This document shows positions 20,567 through 31,743 of a DNA stretch of 64,000 nt, piece by piece. The position numbers were made by a program, and so were the translations under genes. This stretch comes from Leclercia adecarboxylata (GTDB lineage: Bacteria; Pseudomonadota; Gammaproteobacteria; Enterobacterales; Enterobacteriaceae): assembly GCA_901472455.1 (NCBI GenBank), contig LR590464.1, forward strand, positions 4,650,001 through 4,714,000, written 5' to 3'. Every line of letters begins with the position of its first letter. The stretch's first letter is position 1. The notes beneath the pieces are model-generated. The model had not been told where the DNA came from. It worked only from the letters and a program-made list of their open reading frames with translations, and did no database searches.

Positions 20567-22002
20567 TTACATCAAGCGTTGATAAAGATCGCGGTAGGAC
20601 TGCGCCGCAACTTGCCAGCTAAAATCCATGGCCATTGCCTGGCGCTGAACAAAACGCCACAACGATGGACGAGACCACAACACGAAGGCACGACGAATCG
20701 CACGCAATAACGACCAGGCATTACTGTCTTCAAAGACAAAACCGCTGGCGATGCCGTCTGCCAGATTCTCCAGCGAGGTGTCAGATACCGTATCCGCCAA
20801 CCCACCGGTACGACGCACCAGAGGCAACGTGCCGTACTTCAGGCCATACAGTTGGGTTAAACCGCATGGCTCAAAAACGGCTTTGGCACCAGGATAACGT
20901 CGGCACCCGCCATGATGCGGTGCGAAAACGCTTCGTGATAGCCAATCTGTACCCCAACCTGACCCGGATGTTCGGCGGCGGCGGCGAGGAAGCCCTCCTG
21001 CAATACCGGATCGCCTGCACCCAGCAGCGCCAGCTGTCCACCCTGCTCCAGCAGGCCGGCAGCGCTTCAAGCACCAAATCCAGCCCTTTCTGGCTGGTCA
21101 ACCGGCTCACCACGGCGAACAGCGGCACCTTTTCGTTGACCTTCAGCCCCATGGCGATTTGCAGCTGACGTTTGTTCTCAGCCTTATCTTCCACGGAATC
21201 ACGGTTGTAGCGCGCGGTCAGCAGCAGATCCGACTCCGGGCTCCAGATTTTTTCATCCACGCCGTTGAGAATGCCCGACAGTCGCCCTTCGCGCTGGCGT
21301 TGTGCGAGCAGCCCTTCCATGCCGTAGCCAAACTGCGGCTCGGTGATCTCCCGCGCGTAGGTCGGGCTGACGGCGGTGATGTGATCGGCGTAGTACAGCC
21401 CGGCCTTCAGGAACGAAATCTGCCCGTTAAACTCCAGCCCATGGATATTAAAGAACGACCATGGCAGTTCGATTTCATCCATGTGTTTGGCTAAATACAG
21501 CCCCTGATACGCCAGGTTGTGTACGGTAAAGACCGACTTCGCCGGATGGCCACGCGCTGCCAGATACGCCGGTGCCAGCCCGGCGTGCCAGTCGTGGGCA
21601 TGCACCACGTCCGGGCGCCAGAACGGATCCAGGCCGGAGGCCATCTCCGCCCGACCCAGCCGAGTAGCGCGAAACGCAGCACGTTATCGGTATAGGCAAA
21701 CAGGTTAGTGTCGTGGTAAGGACTCCCTGGGCGGTCATACAGATGTGGGGCATCGATAAGATAGATGCCCACGCCGTTGTAATGACCAAAGAGTAATGTG
21801 ATGCGCCCGGCAAAGGTTTCGCGGCGGCTGACGATCTGGGCGTCAGGGATGCCGCGACGAATATCGGGAAAAGCGGGTAACAGCACGCGAGTATCGACGC
21901 CACCGGCAATTTGCGCCGCCGGTAGCGCCCCCAATCACATCCGCCAACCCGCCGGTTTTTCAGCAGCGGGAACATCTCAGAACAAACGTGTAAAACCTGC
22001 AT
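20567..22002 (-). CDS. glgA: Glycogen synthase GlgA (several frameshifts)
   Basis: GlgA transfers glucose from ADP-glucose to the non-reducing end of glycogen (GT5 family). The start MQVLHVCSEMFPLLK is used because its ATG overlaps the glgC stop by one base, the usual coupling; the ATG three bases upstream is the alternative. The KTGGLADV motif that binds ADP-glucose is disrupted by an indel near 21955. HAHDWHAGLAPAYLAARG, ITAVSPTYAREITEPQFGYG, LFAVVSRLTSQKGLDLVLEA and the C-terminal [20 protein letters not shown] are all readable across frames. Other breaks lie near 21650, 21065 and 20885. Repaired length is about 477 residues. Confidence 0.94.
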
Positions 22003-23302
22003 CATCGCTCCTGTTTGATCTGCAGTTTACGCAGCATTTCACGCGTAACCAGCACGATGCCTTCTTCTGAGCGGTAGAAACGGCGCGCGTCCTCTTCCCG
22101 CGTTTTCTCCAATTACCATGCCTTCCGGGATGACGCAGGCACGGTCGATAACGCAACGACGCAGGCGGCACGAGCGGCCAACCCAGACGTCGGGTAACAA
22201 TACTGACGAATCAATGTTTGCAGAAGGAGTTCACCCGCACGCGCGGGAACAGCACCGACTGCACCACCACCGAGCCAGAGATGATGCACCCGCCAGAAAC
22301 CAGCGAGTTCAGCGTCATGCCGTGGCTGCCGGAGCGGTCCTGGACAAATTTCGCTGGCGGCAGCGATTCCATATGAGTACGGATCGGCCAGTTGTGGTCG
22401 TACATGTCCAGTTCGGGCGTCACTGATGCCAGATCGAGGTTCGCCTTCCAGTATGCCTCCAGGGTGCCGACATCGCGCCAGTAGGGTTCTGAATTAGGAT
22501 CGGACTGCACGCAGGACAGTGGGAACGGATGTGCATAGGCCATGCCAGATTTGGTGATTTTCGGGATGATATCTTTGCCGAAGTCGTGGCTGGATTGCTC
22601 ATCCTTGTCGTCTTCTTCCAGCAGCTGGTAAAGGTAATCTGCATCAAAGACATAGATCCCCATACTGGCCAGCGCTTTTGGTGTCATCCCCCCGGCATTG
22701 AAGGCGGGTTCGCCGGTTTTTCAACGAAATCGATCACTTTGTCGTTTTCATCTACCGCCATCACGCCAAAGGCCGTCGCCTCAGCAACGGGCACAGGCAT
22801 ACAGGCCACGGTGCAGCGCGCCCCTTTTTCGACGTGGTCGATGAGCCATGCGCGAGTAGTCCTGCTTGTAGATGTGGTCCCCGGCGAGGATCACCACGTA
22901 CTCGGCGTCGTAACGACGAATAATATCCAGGTTTTGTGTTACCGCATCGGCAGTCCGCGATACCAGTTTTCGCCGTGCACGCGCTGTTGTGGCAGGCAAC
23001 AGGTCGACGAATTCGTTCATTTCCTCACTGAAGAACGACCAGCCGCGCTGGATATGCTGCACCAGCGTGTGGGACTGGTACTGAGTGATCACGCCAATAC
23101 GGCGAATGCCTGAATTCAGGCAGTTTGACAGGGCAAAATCGATAATACGGAATTTCCCACCGAAGTGGACGGCGGGCTTGGCGCGCTTAATCGTTAAATC
23201 TTTTAATCGGGTACCGCGGCCACCAGCAAGAATCAGGGCAACAGACTTCAATGGCAGCTGACGCGCCAACATTAGAGGGTCGTTCTTATCTAACCTAACC
23301 AT
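22002..23302 (-). CDS. glgC: Glucose-1-phosphate adenylyltransferase GlgC (several frameshifts)
   Basis: GlgC makes ADP-glucose from glucose-1-phosphate and ATP and is the control step of bacterial glycogen synthesis. The start MVRLDKNDPLMLARQLP at 23302 matches E. coli better than the TTG six bases upstream. The nucleotidyltransferase signature VALILAGGRGTRLKDLT is intact. AEYVVILAGDHIYKQDYSRM and YWRDVGTLEAYWKANLDLA follow, with left-handed beta-helix residues GSHGMTLNSLVSGGCIISGS near the end. Errors lie near 22960 (a compensated pair), 22850, 22700, 22230 and 22110. The tail reads LRKLQIKQER with its stop overlapping glgA. Repaired length is about 431 residues. Confidence 0.94.
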
Positions 23303-23320
23303 GATCAACTCCTTTTATTA

Positions 23321-25302
23321 TCATCTCTGGAATACACATACACCGTGCGCAGGCCCATGCCAGGCAGTCATAACGACCGGATTATCCTCTCCGGCAAATG
23401 GGGGGATAGCCGCCACTCCCCTTGGGGTAACGTAATTTCAACAACCTCATCTGTGGCGTTAAGCGTGATAAGCCAGCGATCCGATAGCAGGATTTGCAGG
23501 CACGGCACGCCGCTTTGCCACTCACGCGCTTCCAACGGTTGCGCCCTTTTATTCAGCCAGCAAACATTGCCGTCGCCCTCTTCCCACCATTCATTGAGGG
23601 TGAGGGCCGGGATCTGCTGACGCAGATGGATTAGCGCAGCGGTAAAGTCCACTAATCCACTGTTTGCCTGTTGCCAGTCCAGCCAGGTTAACGGGTTGTC
23701 CTGGCAATAGGCATTGTTTTGTTGCCGTGCTGGCTGTGGCCATGTTCATCGCCTGCCAGCAACATCGGCGTTCCTTGCGACAAAAGCAGCGTGGTGAGCA
23801 GTGCGTGCACGCTGGCGCGGCGCCGCTCAATCACATCCAGATTGCCACTTAATCCTTCTACACCATGGTTAAAGCTATGGTTATTGAAGGTACCGTCACG
23901 ATTTTCTTCGCCATTGGCTTCATTGTGTTTCTGATTGAAACAAACGCAGTCACGCAGGGTAAAACCGTCGTGCGCCGTGACCAGGTTGATCGACGCAGAG
24001 GGCAGACGCCCCGTTGCGCTTGAACAGATCGCTGGAAAGCGGCAAAGCGCCCGGCAAACTGGCCGAGTGACATATCGCGGGCCAGCCAGAAGCGACGCGC
24101 GGTATCACGATAGTGGTCGTTCCACTCGGCAAACGGCGGCGGGAAATTTCCCACCTGATAGCCGCCAGGGCGATGTCCCATGGCTCCGCGATCAGCTTCA
24201 CCCCTGAGAGCAGCGGGCAGTTTTTAATGGCCTCAAACAGCGGTGCCTGCTGGCTGTATTCCGGCGTGCGTCCCAATCACGGAACGCCAGGTCAAAACGA
24301 AAGCGTCTATGTGGAACGTTTTCCACCCAATATTTCAGGCATTCATACGCGTACTGCACCACCGCCGGGTGGCTGAGATTGAGGGTGTTACCACAGCCAG
24401 TCCAGTTGTGGTAATCGCCATCTTCCCTTAACCAATAATAGCTAGGGTTATCAATTCCGCGCAGGGAGAACGTTGGGCCTTCCAGATCCAGTTCAGCGCT
24501 GTGGTTAAGCACGATATCCAGAATGACCTCAATGCCCGCTTCGTGCAGCGCCTTCACCGCATCACGAAACTCATCCCGCGCCCGCTCAGGATCCGAGGCA
24601 TAGCGCGGATCGAGGGCAAACATCGCCATCGGGTTGTAGCCCCAGTAGTTGCTGAGACCGAGGCGCTGCAGACGTGGCTCGGAGGCAAAATGCGCCACCG
24701 GTAATAACTCCAGCGCGGTGATACCGAGGTGCTTAAAGTAAGCAATCATCACCGGGTGTCCGAGCGCCCTGTAGGTGCCGCGGATCGCCTCGGGTATGCC
24801 AGGGTGCAGCCAGGTCAGCCCTTTAACGTGGGCTTCATAGATAACGGTTTTGCCCCAGGGGGTAGCAGGGGCCGCGTCCTCTTCCCAGTCGTAGCGATCG
24901 TCGCTGACCACCACGCTTCTGGGTGCCACGGCCGCACTGTCGCGGTGATCGGGCGTGGCTTTGCCGGCATGCAGCAGCACATCATCGCTCAGCGTGCCCT
25001 CAACCTGATGCGCACAGGGGTCGAGCAGCAGCTTAGCCGGATTAAAGAACAGCCCTTTTGCCGGATCCCACGCACCATGCACGCGAAAGCCATAGTGTGT
25101 GCCGGGCCGGGCCGTGCTCGAGGTAGCCATGCCAGATATCGCCAGTACGGGCCACCAGATCGTAGCGGTGTTCAATGCCTTTACCGTCAAACACGCAGAG
25201 TTCAACCCGATCCGCATTCGCCGAAAAGAGGGTGAAGTTCACCCCTTTACCGTCGTAGCTTGCGCCGAGCGGTGCCGGGTTACCTGCAGCGAGTTGCGTC
25301 AT
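23321..25302 (-). CDS. glgX: Glycogen debranching enzyme GlgX (several frameshifts)
   Basis: GlgX hydrolyses alpha-1,6 branches of the limit dextrin left by GlgP (GH13 isoamylase type). The start MTQLAAGNPAPLGASYDGKG overlaps the glgB stop by four bases (ATGA). The carbohydrate-binding N-terminal domain is followed by VIYEAHVKGLTWLHP, ALELLPVAHFASEPRLQRLG, IEVILDIVLNHSAELDL, a broken FRFDLA segment near 24290 and KLIAEPWDIA. The end reads EDNPVVMTAWHGPAHGVCVF to TGA at 23321. Breaks lie near 25100, 24285, 24190, 24020, 23860, 23720 and 23395. Repaired length is about 657 residues. Confidence 0.93.
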
Positions 25303-27486
25303 TCCCCTCCCGAACCAGCCAGATCGTAGAGAGCGGCGGCAGAGTGAGGCTCAGGGAGTTAGGTCGGCCATGGCTTTCGTGTTCATCGCTCTGTACCAGC
25401 CCGCCATTGCCCGCATTGCTGCCGTGGTAATGCATGGAGTCGGTATTGAGCACCTCGCGCCATTTGCCCGGCTGATTGATGCCGAAACGGTAGTGATGGC
25501 GAGTCACCGGGGTGAAGTTGCTGGCGACCAATGATTTCGTTGCCCCACCTTGTCACGACGGACAAAGATCAGCACCGAGCGTTCGTGGTCATCCACCACC
25601 AGCCACTCAAAGCCGTAATCATCAAAGTCCAGCTCGTGCAGGGCCTTGTGGTGACGATAGGTATGATTAAGGTCGCGCACGAGGCGCTGAACGCCGTGGT
25701 GCCAGTTGTCGCCCCCTTCCAGCAGGTTCCAGTCGAGGCTCGAATCGTGGTTCCACTCGCGGCCCCTGGGCGAACTCGTTGCCCCATGAACAGCAGTTTT
25801 TTGCCCGGGAAGGCGAACATCCAGCCGTAGTAGGCGCGCAGGTTGGCAAACTTCTGCCATGCGTCGCCCGGCATGCGGTCGAGAATCGATTTTTTGCCGT
25901 GAACCACTTCGTCATGGGAGAGCGGCAGGACAAAGTTTTCGGTGCCGTTGTAGAGCATACCGAAAGTCAGTTTGTTGTGGTGATACTGGCGATGCACCGG
26001 ATCCAGCTTCATGTAATCCAGGGTGTCGTGCATCCAGCCGAGGTTCCACTTGTACCAGAAGCCGAGGCCGCCCATCGACGGTGGGCGAGAGACGCCCGGG
26101 AAGTCCGTGGACTCTTCCGCCATTGTCACCGCGCCGGAGTCTGTTCCCCGAGAATGCGGTTGGTGTTGCGCAGGAACTCGATCGCTTCCAGGTTTTCCCG
26201 GCCACCGAATTCGTTAGGGATCCACTCCCCTCTTTGCGGCTGTAGTCGCGGTAGATCATCGAGGCGACGGCATCCACGCGCAGGGCATCAATACCGAAAC
26301 GCTCGATCCAGTAGAGCGCGTTGCCCACCAGATAGTTGGTCACTTCCCGGCGGCCATAGTTGTAGATCAGGGTATTCCAGTCCTGATGGTAGCCTTCGCG
26401 CGGATCGCTGTGCTCATACAGGTTGGTGCCGTCAAACTCGGCCAGGCTAAAATCATCGGACGGGAAGTGGCCTGGCACCCAGTCGAGGATCACGTTCAGC
26501 CCGGCGGCGTGTGCGGCATTGATAAAGTAGCGGAAGTCATCGCGGGTGCCGAAGCGGCGGGTCGGGGCATACATGCCGGTCGGCTGATAGCCCCAGCTGC
26601 CGTCAAACGGGTGTTCGTTAATCGGCAGCAGCTCCAGATGGGTAAAGCCATCCATTTCACATACGGGATTAGCTGGTCGGCCAGCTCCCGGTAGCTGAGC
26701 CAGAAGTTGTTCTCGCTATGACGACGCCAGGAGCCAAGATGGACTTCATAAATGGAGATCGGCATATCGAACTCGTTGGCCCGGATACGCTCTTCGCTCT
26801 GGCGACTTTCTCCGGCAGGCCGCAAATCAATGACGCGGTTTCCGGGCGCATTTGCGCTTCGAAAGCATACGGGTCGGCTTTGATACGCAGCTTGCCATGG
26901 GCATCAATCAGCTCGTATTTGTAGAGCTGGCCGTTGTGCGCGCCGGGGATAAACAGCTCCCAGATGCCGGTCTCACGACGCAGGCGCATCGGGTGGCGTC
27001 GGCCATCCCAGTAGTTGAACTGCCCCCACCACTGACACACGACGGGCATTCGGCGCCCAGACGGTAAAGCGGGTGCCGGTAACGCCATCCATGGTGTCGG
27101 CATGGGCGCCGGAGCGTTTCATAAGGACGCAGGTGCGTACCTTCGGACAGCAGCCAGGCATCCATCTCCTGCAGCAGCGGACCAAAGCGATAGGGATCGT
27201 CGATCAGGTTCTGCTGACCATGCCAGATAACGGCGAGCTGATAACGGAAGACATTTTGCGGCGGGCCATCACGCCAGCGAAGAAGCCGCGTGAATCAATA
27301 CATTCGAGTTTACCGACCTTGCGCCCGGTTTTGGGTTTCGATTACCCACACTTCAGTCGCGTCAGGTAGCAATGCACGGACTTCCAGTCCGGCTTCAGTG
27401 CGGTGCATGCCAAGTACAGAAAATGGATCCGCAAAGTGACCCGCAATAAGCGCATTAATCACGTCTCTATCAATACGAACGGACAT
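25299..27486 (-). CDS. glgB: 1,4-alpha-glucan branching enzyme GlgB (several frameshifts)
   Basis: GlgB forms the alpha-1,6 branches of glycogen (GH13). The start MSVRIDRDVINALIAGHFAD matches E. coli; an ATG nine bases upstream is possible. Readable blocks include VWAPNARRVSVVG, ISIYEVHLGSWRRH, THLELLPINEHPFDGSWGYQ, the nucleophile strand GIDALRVDAVASMIYRDYSR, TMAEESTDFPGVSRP and LPLSHDEVVHGKKS. The end is TIWLVRE. Breaks lie near 27320, 27270, 27120, 27030, 26800, 26660, 26200, 25775 and 25545. At the 3' end a lost G near 25310 hides the TGA at 25299 that overlaps the glgX start. Repaired length is about 728 residues. First gene of the glycogen operon. Confidence 0.94.
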
Positions 27487-27693
27487 GGTATTCATCCTGT
27501 TTTTCTAGTTGCCGCCCCTGTCGCGCAGCGGGTACGACCTTAATGTGACCTGAACGGAACAGCACCTTGTGCATCCTCTCTGTTCCATCCAACCTCCAGG
27601 CGGAATATGTGACATCCCGCATAAAGCATAGCCAACGCTTTATATGACTCCCGAAAAATAATGAATCATTTGCGTTTTCGTCCTTTAGTACGC

Positions 27694-27720
27694 AAAAAAA
27701 GGGGTGATAAATCACCCCTT
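27694..27720 (-). terminator. Intrinsic terminator after asd
   Basis: Arms GGGGTGAT and ATCACCCC are followed on the minus strand by seven T. It lies 16 nt beyond the asd stop and separates asd from the glgB promoter. The remaining 27487-27693 is AT-rich glgB leader and promoter sequence. Confidence 0.92.
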
Positions 27721-27735
27721 AGTCTTAAGTATTTA

Positions 27736-28842
27736 TTACGCCAGTTGACGTAGCATTCTGCGCAGCGGCTCAGCGGCGCCCCACAGAAGCTGGTCCCCGA
27801 CGGTAAAGGCGGAAAGGTATTCCGGCCCCATATTTAGTTTACGCAGGCGTCCAACAGGGGTAGATAATGTGCCGGTGACCGCAGCCGGGGTCAGCTCGCG
27901 CATGGTGATGTCGCGATCGTTTGGCACCACTTTCGCCCACGGGTTGTGAGACGCAAGCAGCTCTTCCACTGTCGGAATAGACACATCTTTTTTCAGTTTA
28001 ATGGTAAATGCCTGGCTGTGGCAGCGCAGTGCGCCGATGCGCACGCACAGGCCGTCAACCGGGATCACGGAAGAGGTACGCAGGATTTTGTTGGTCTCAG
28101 CCTGGCCTTTCCACTCTTCGCGGGTCTGGCCGTTATCCAGCTGTTTATCGATCCACGGGATCAGGCCACCGGCCAGCGGTACGCCGAAGTTGTCCACTGG
28201 CAGCTCGCCGCTGCGGGTCAGCTGAGTGACTTTACGCTCGATATCGAGAATCGCGGATGCCGGGTTCGCCAGCTCATCGGCAACGCTGTGATGCAACTGG
28301 CCCATCTGGGTCAGCAACTCGCGCATATGGCGCGCGCCGCCACCGGGATGCCGCCTGATAGGTCGCAACAGATACCCACTCCACCAGATCCTGGGCAAAC
28401 AGGCCGCCCAGCGACATCAGCATCAGGCTGACTGTACAGTTACCGCCAACGAAGGTTTTTACGCCGTTGTTCAGGCCGTCGGTGATGACGTCCTGGTTTA
28501 ACCGGGTCAAGAATAATGATCGCGTCGTCTTTCATGCGCAGCGAAGAGGCCGCGTCAATCCCAGTAGCCCTGCCAGCCGCTTTCACGAAGCTTTGGATAA
28601 ATTTCGTTGGTATAATCGCCGCCCTGGCAGGTGACAATAATGTCCAGTGCCTTCAACGCTTCCAGATCAAACGCATCCTGCAACGTGCCTGTGGTACCCC
28701 CAAAGGACGGTGCAGCCTGGCCGAGCTGGGAAGTGGAGAAGAAGACCGGGCGGATAGCGTCGAAATCGCGCTCTTCAACCATGCGTTGCATGAGTACAGA
28801 GCCGACCATACCGCGCCAACCGATAAAACCAACGTTTTTCAT
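27736..28842 (-). CDS. asd: Aspartate-semialdehyde dehydrogenase Asd (about three frameshifts)
   Basis: Asd reduces aspartyl phosphate to aspartate semialdehyde, feeding lysine, diaminopimelate, threonine and methionine synthesis. The NADP-binding start MKNVGFIGWRGMVGSVLMQR is intact. The catalytic cysteine lies in FVGGNCTVSLMLMSLGGLFA near residue 135. LCVRIGALRCHSQAFTIKLK follows, and the end is LLWGAAEPLRRMLRQLA. Breaks lie near 28557, 28503 and 28350. Loss of Asd is lethal without diaminopimelate, so these must be sequence errors. Repaired length is 367-368 residues. Divergent from yhgN. Confidence 0.95.
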
Positions 28843-29019
28843 AGCTTTTTTTTCCTGCAGAGGGTGTGTGCTGTTTATGCAAGCCAGTATTGAACTGGGA
28901 TATGCTTCACATTACAAAATGCAGCCAAAGTCGCAAGCGAAATTAATCGATGATTGCCCGGCTATCAGAAAAAGCGCTAATCATCGAAGCAACCACACAA
29001 GTATCAGGGATAATTTACA

Positions 29020-29613
29020 ATGAGTGAAATCATTTCCGCAGCGGTTTTATTGATCCTAATTATGGATCCACTCGGAAACCTGCCTATTTTTATGTCGGTG
29101 CTGAAGCACACCGAGCCGAAGCGCCGTCGGGCAATCATGATCCGCGAGCTGCTTATCGCCCTGCTGGTGATGTTTATCTTTCTATTCGCTGGCGAGAAAA
29201 TCCTCGCCTTCCTGAACTTGCGTGCTGAAACGGTCTCTATTTCCGGCGGGATTATTTTGTTCCTGATTGCCATCAAAATGATTTTCCCGAGCAGCGAAGG
29301 CAGCAGCAGCGGCCTGCCTGCGGGTGAAGAACCTTTTATTGTGCCGCTGGCTATTCCTCTGGTCGCCGGGCCGACGATCCTGGCGACGCTGATGTTGCTG
29401 TCGCATCAGTACCCGAATCAGATGAGCCATCTGGTGATCGCGCTGCTGATTGCCTGGGGCGGGACTTTTATTATCCTGCTGCAGTCGTCGCTGTTTTTAC
29501 GCCTGCTGGGCGAGAAAGGGGTTAATGCCCTGGAGCGGCTGATGGGATTGATTCTGGTGATGATGGCGACCCAGATGTTCCTGGATGGGATTAGGGCGTG
29601 GATGAAGGGCTAG
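29020..29613 (+). CDS. yhgN: MarC-family inner-membrane protein YhgN
   Basis: An intact 197-residue protein with six hydrophobic segments spread along its length. The first is MSEIISAAVLLILIMDPLGN, which carries the conserved DPLGNLP motif of the MarC/UPF0056 family. A second internal repeat, VPLAIPLVAGPTILATLM, shows the usual two-fold design. Length and position between asd and the gnt genes match E. coli YhgN. The family resembles transporters but the substrate is unknown; early claims of antibiotic efflux for MarC were not upheld. Confidence 0.93.
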   Translation: MSEIISAAVLLILIMDPLGNLPIFMSVLKHTEPKRRRAIMIRELLIALLVMFIFLFAGEKILAFLNLRAETVSISGGIILFLIAIKMIFPSSEGSSSGLPAGEEPFIVPLAIPLVAGPTILATLMLLSHQYPNQMSHLVIALLIAWGGTFIILLQSSLFLRLLGEKGVNALERLMGLILVMMATQMFLDGIRAWMKG

Positions 29614-29621
29614 GTAAAAGC

Positions 29622-29647
29622 AAAAAGGCAACGTAAGTTGCCTTTTT
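29622..29647 (+). terminator. Intrinsic terminator after yhgN
   Basis: Arms AAAAAGGCAAC and GTTGCCTTTTT around GTAA. The same cassette, AAAAGCAAAAAGGCAACGTA, recurs after livF, and a variant recurs after zntA. Confidence 0.9.
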
Positions 29648-29709
29648 AAGTTTTGTCGGTCAGGTAAGGCGAAGCCACCGCACGACAAACATACACACTC
29701 TGCGGCCTG

Positions 29710-29737
29710 ATACCCTCTCTCACAGGGAGAGGGAGAA
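29710..29737. repeat. Single-copy CCCTCTC/GAGAGGG palindrome
   Basis: TACCCTCTCTCACAGGGAGA lies in the short gap between convergent yhgN and gntU. It is a fragment of the palindromic repeat family seen as arrays near 35.6 and 41.8 kb. Confidence 0.55.
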
Positions 29738-29744
29738 AAGAGCA

Positions 29745-31086
29745 TCAGCTCAGCAGCGAAAACGCAATCATCCCAACAATCGCCCCGGTGGTGCCGAGGA
29801 TGGTTTCCATCATCGTCCAGGTCTTCAGGGTTTGCGCTTCCGTCGCCCCGGTAAATTTCCCGAACAGCCAGAAGCCCGCATCGTTAACGTGTGACACCAC
29901 AATCGAACCGCCTGCAATACAGATAGACAATGCAGCCATCTGCGCGCCGGAGTAATTCAGCTGCTCAATCACCGGCATCACCAGCCCCACGGCGGTTAAA
30001 CAGGCCACGGTCGCAGAACCTTGAATGATACGCACCGCCGCCGCCAGCACAAAACAGGTGACGGCAATTGGCAAGCCCATCCCGGTCAGGGCACTGCCCA
30101 GAGCCGGGCCGACACCGGAATCTACCAGTACCTGCTTGAATACCCCGCCTGCACCGATCACCAGCAGAATAATGCCTGCCGGTTGCAGCGCGTGACCGCA
30201 GATCTCCATCACCCGGTCTTTCGCCATGCCCTGGCGCATCGCCAGGCCGTAAATGGCCACCAGGCACGCTACCAGGATCGCCGTGAACGGGTGGCCGATA
30301 AATTCAAACCATTCGTACGCCGTGGAGCCTTCAGGCACAAAGCGCGCGGCAATGGTTTTCAGCCCCCACCAGCACCAGCGGCAGCAGGATCAGCGCGAGG
30401 CTGAAGCCGAACGACGGCATTTTGCTCTCGCCCAGATGCGGCTCGGTGATGTCGTCAGGAATATGAAGCTCAACGTAACGGCTGATGAAATTGCCCCATA
30501 GCGGACCGGCAATCAGCATTCCCGGTATCGCGGCGCACAGACCGATCAGGATCATCCAGCCGAAGTCAGCGTGCATCTGCGAGGCCAGCAGCATTGGCGC
30601 AGGCCCCGGCAGCAGGAACGCGGCAGCGGCTGCTACACCAGCAAAGAGCGGAATAACCAGCTTCACGAGATTGGTGCCGGTATGGCGGGCCATGGAGAAG
30701 GCCACGCTAATCAGCAAGACGACCGCCACCTCAAAGAACAGCGGCAACGCACAGATCAGACCGGCCAGACCAATCGCATAGTGCGCCCGGCTGTGGCCGA
30801 AGGATTTCAACATTTTGACGGCGATCTGATCGACCGCGCCGGTTTCATGCAGGATCTTGCCAAACATCGCGCCCAGTGCGACGACAATCGCCAGGAAGCC
30901 CAGCGTGCCTCCCATCCCCTTTTCCATGGTCGCGGCGATTTTGTCGAGCGGCATTCCAGAAAAGAGACCTGCACCAATAGAAACCACCATCAAGGCAACG
31001 AAGGCGTGCATGCGGGCCTTCATTACCAAAAACAGCAGCAACAGCACGGAGCCGACTGCTGTTAAAACAAGCGTTAACGTACTCAA
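29745..31086 (-). CDS. gntU: Low-affinity gluconate permease GntU (one frameshift)
   Basis: GntU is a gluconate importer of the GntP family. It starts MSTLTLVLTAVGSVLLLLFL and shows GGTLGFLAIVVALGAMFGKI, LPGPAPMLLASQMHADFGWM and, in the second part, FKQVLVDSGVGPALGSALTG and VSHVNDAGFWLFGKFTG. One extra base in the C run near 30363 breaks the frame in the middle. Repaired length is 446 residues, equal to E. coli. It lies 3 nt after gntK, so both are one transcript under the gntK operators. It differs from GntT in lower affinity, by family knowledge. Confidence 0.95.
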
Positions 31087-31089
31087 AAC

Positions 31090-31617
31090 TTACTGCCTTT
31101 TGTTAATGACCTCAATGGTGCTTGCAACAACACCGTCCAGTGGCTGATCGATATCGACCACCAGCACATCACTTTCATCCGCACCCGGTTCCTGCAAAGT
31201 TTCGAACTGCGTAACCAGCATCTGGGTTTTGAAGAAATGCCCTTTACGCGCTTTCAGACGGGTTTCGATCACGTCGAAATCGCCCTTCAGGTAGATGAAG
31301 GAGAGATTAGCGTTACCTTCACGCAGCTGGTCGCGGTAGGTCTTTTTCAACGCGGAGCAGACGATCAGGGATACTTTGTTGGTGCGCTGCATGGCAAACG
31401 CGGCATCATTCAGCGCCTGTAACCACGGCTTACGATCGTCGTCGTTCAGCGGCTCACCAGAAGCCATCTTATTGATATTGCTGCGCGGATGGAGAAAGTC
31501 GCCATCAAGAAACGCGGCATGGATTTGATGCGCCACTTCGCTGGCAACGGCAGATTTACCGCTACCGGAAACGCCCATCAGGACATAAACGTGGTGATCT
31601 GGATTAGTGGTGCTCAA
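31090..31617 (-). CDS. gntK: Gluconokinase GntK
   Basis: An intact 175-residue thermoresistant-type gluconokinase that makes 6-phosphogluconate for the Entner-Doudoroff and pentose phosphate routes. The P-loop is VLMGVSGSGKSAVASEVAHQ near residue 12. FLDGDFLHPRSNINKMASGE and VCSALKKTYRDQLREG are typical of the family. The start MSTTNPDHHVYVLMGV gives the E. coli length. It is preceded by two adjoining GntR operators and lies 126 nt after gntR. Confidence 0.96.
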   Translation of the reverse strand: MSTTNPDHHVYVLMGVSGSGKSAVASEVAHQIHAAFLDGDFLHPRSNINKMASGEPLNDDDRKPWLQALNDAAFAMQRTNKVSLIVCSALKKTYRDQLREGNANLSFIYLKGDFDVIETRLKARKGHFFKTQMLVTQFETLQEPGADESDVLVVDIDQPLDGVVASTIEVINKRQ

Positions 31618-31634
31618 GGTATGTCCCTCAGTGA

Positions 31635-31664
31635 ATTGTTACGGGTAACAGTTATCGGTAACAT
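31635..31664. promoter_or_regulatory. Tandem GntR operators of gntKU
   Basis: Two palindromes share two bases: ATTGTTACGGGTAACA at 31635-31650 and CAGTTATCGGTAACAT at 31649-31664. They match the gnt operator and lie 18-47 nt before the gntK start, consistent with GntR repression. Confidence 0.82.
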
Positions 31665-31743
31665 TGTCCTGCCGGGGCTGACGAGAAGCAACATCCAAAC
31701 GTGTGAGAAATGAATAAGTGTGAGCTAGTTCAAACTTGTCAGA

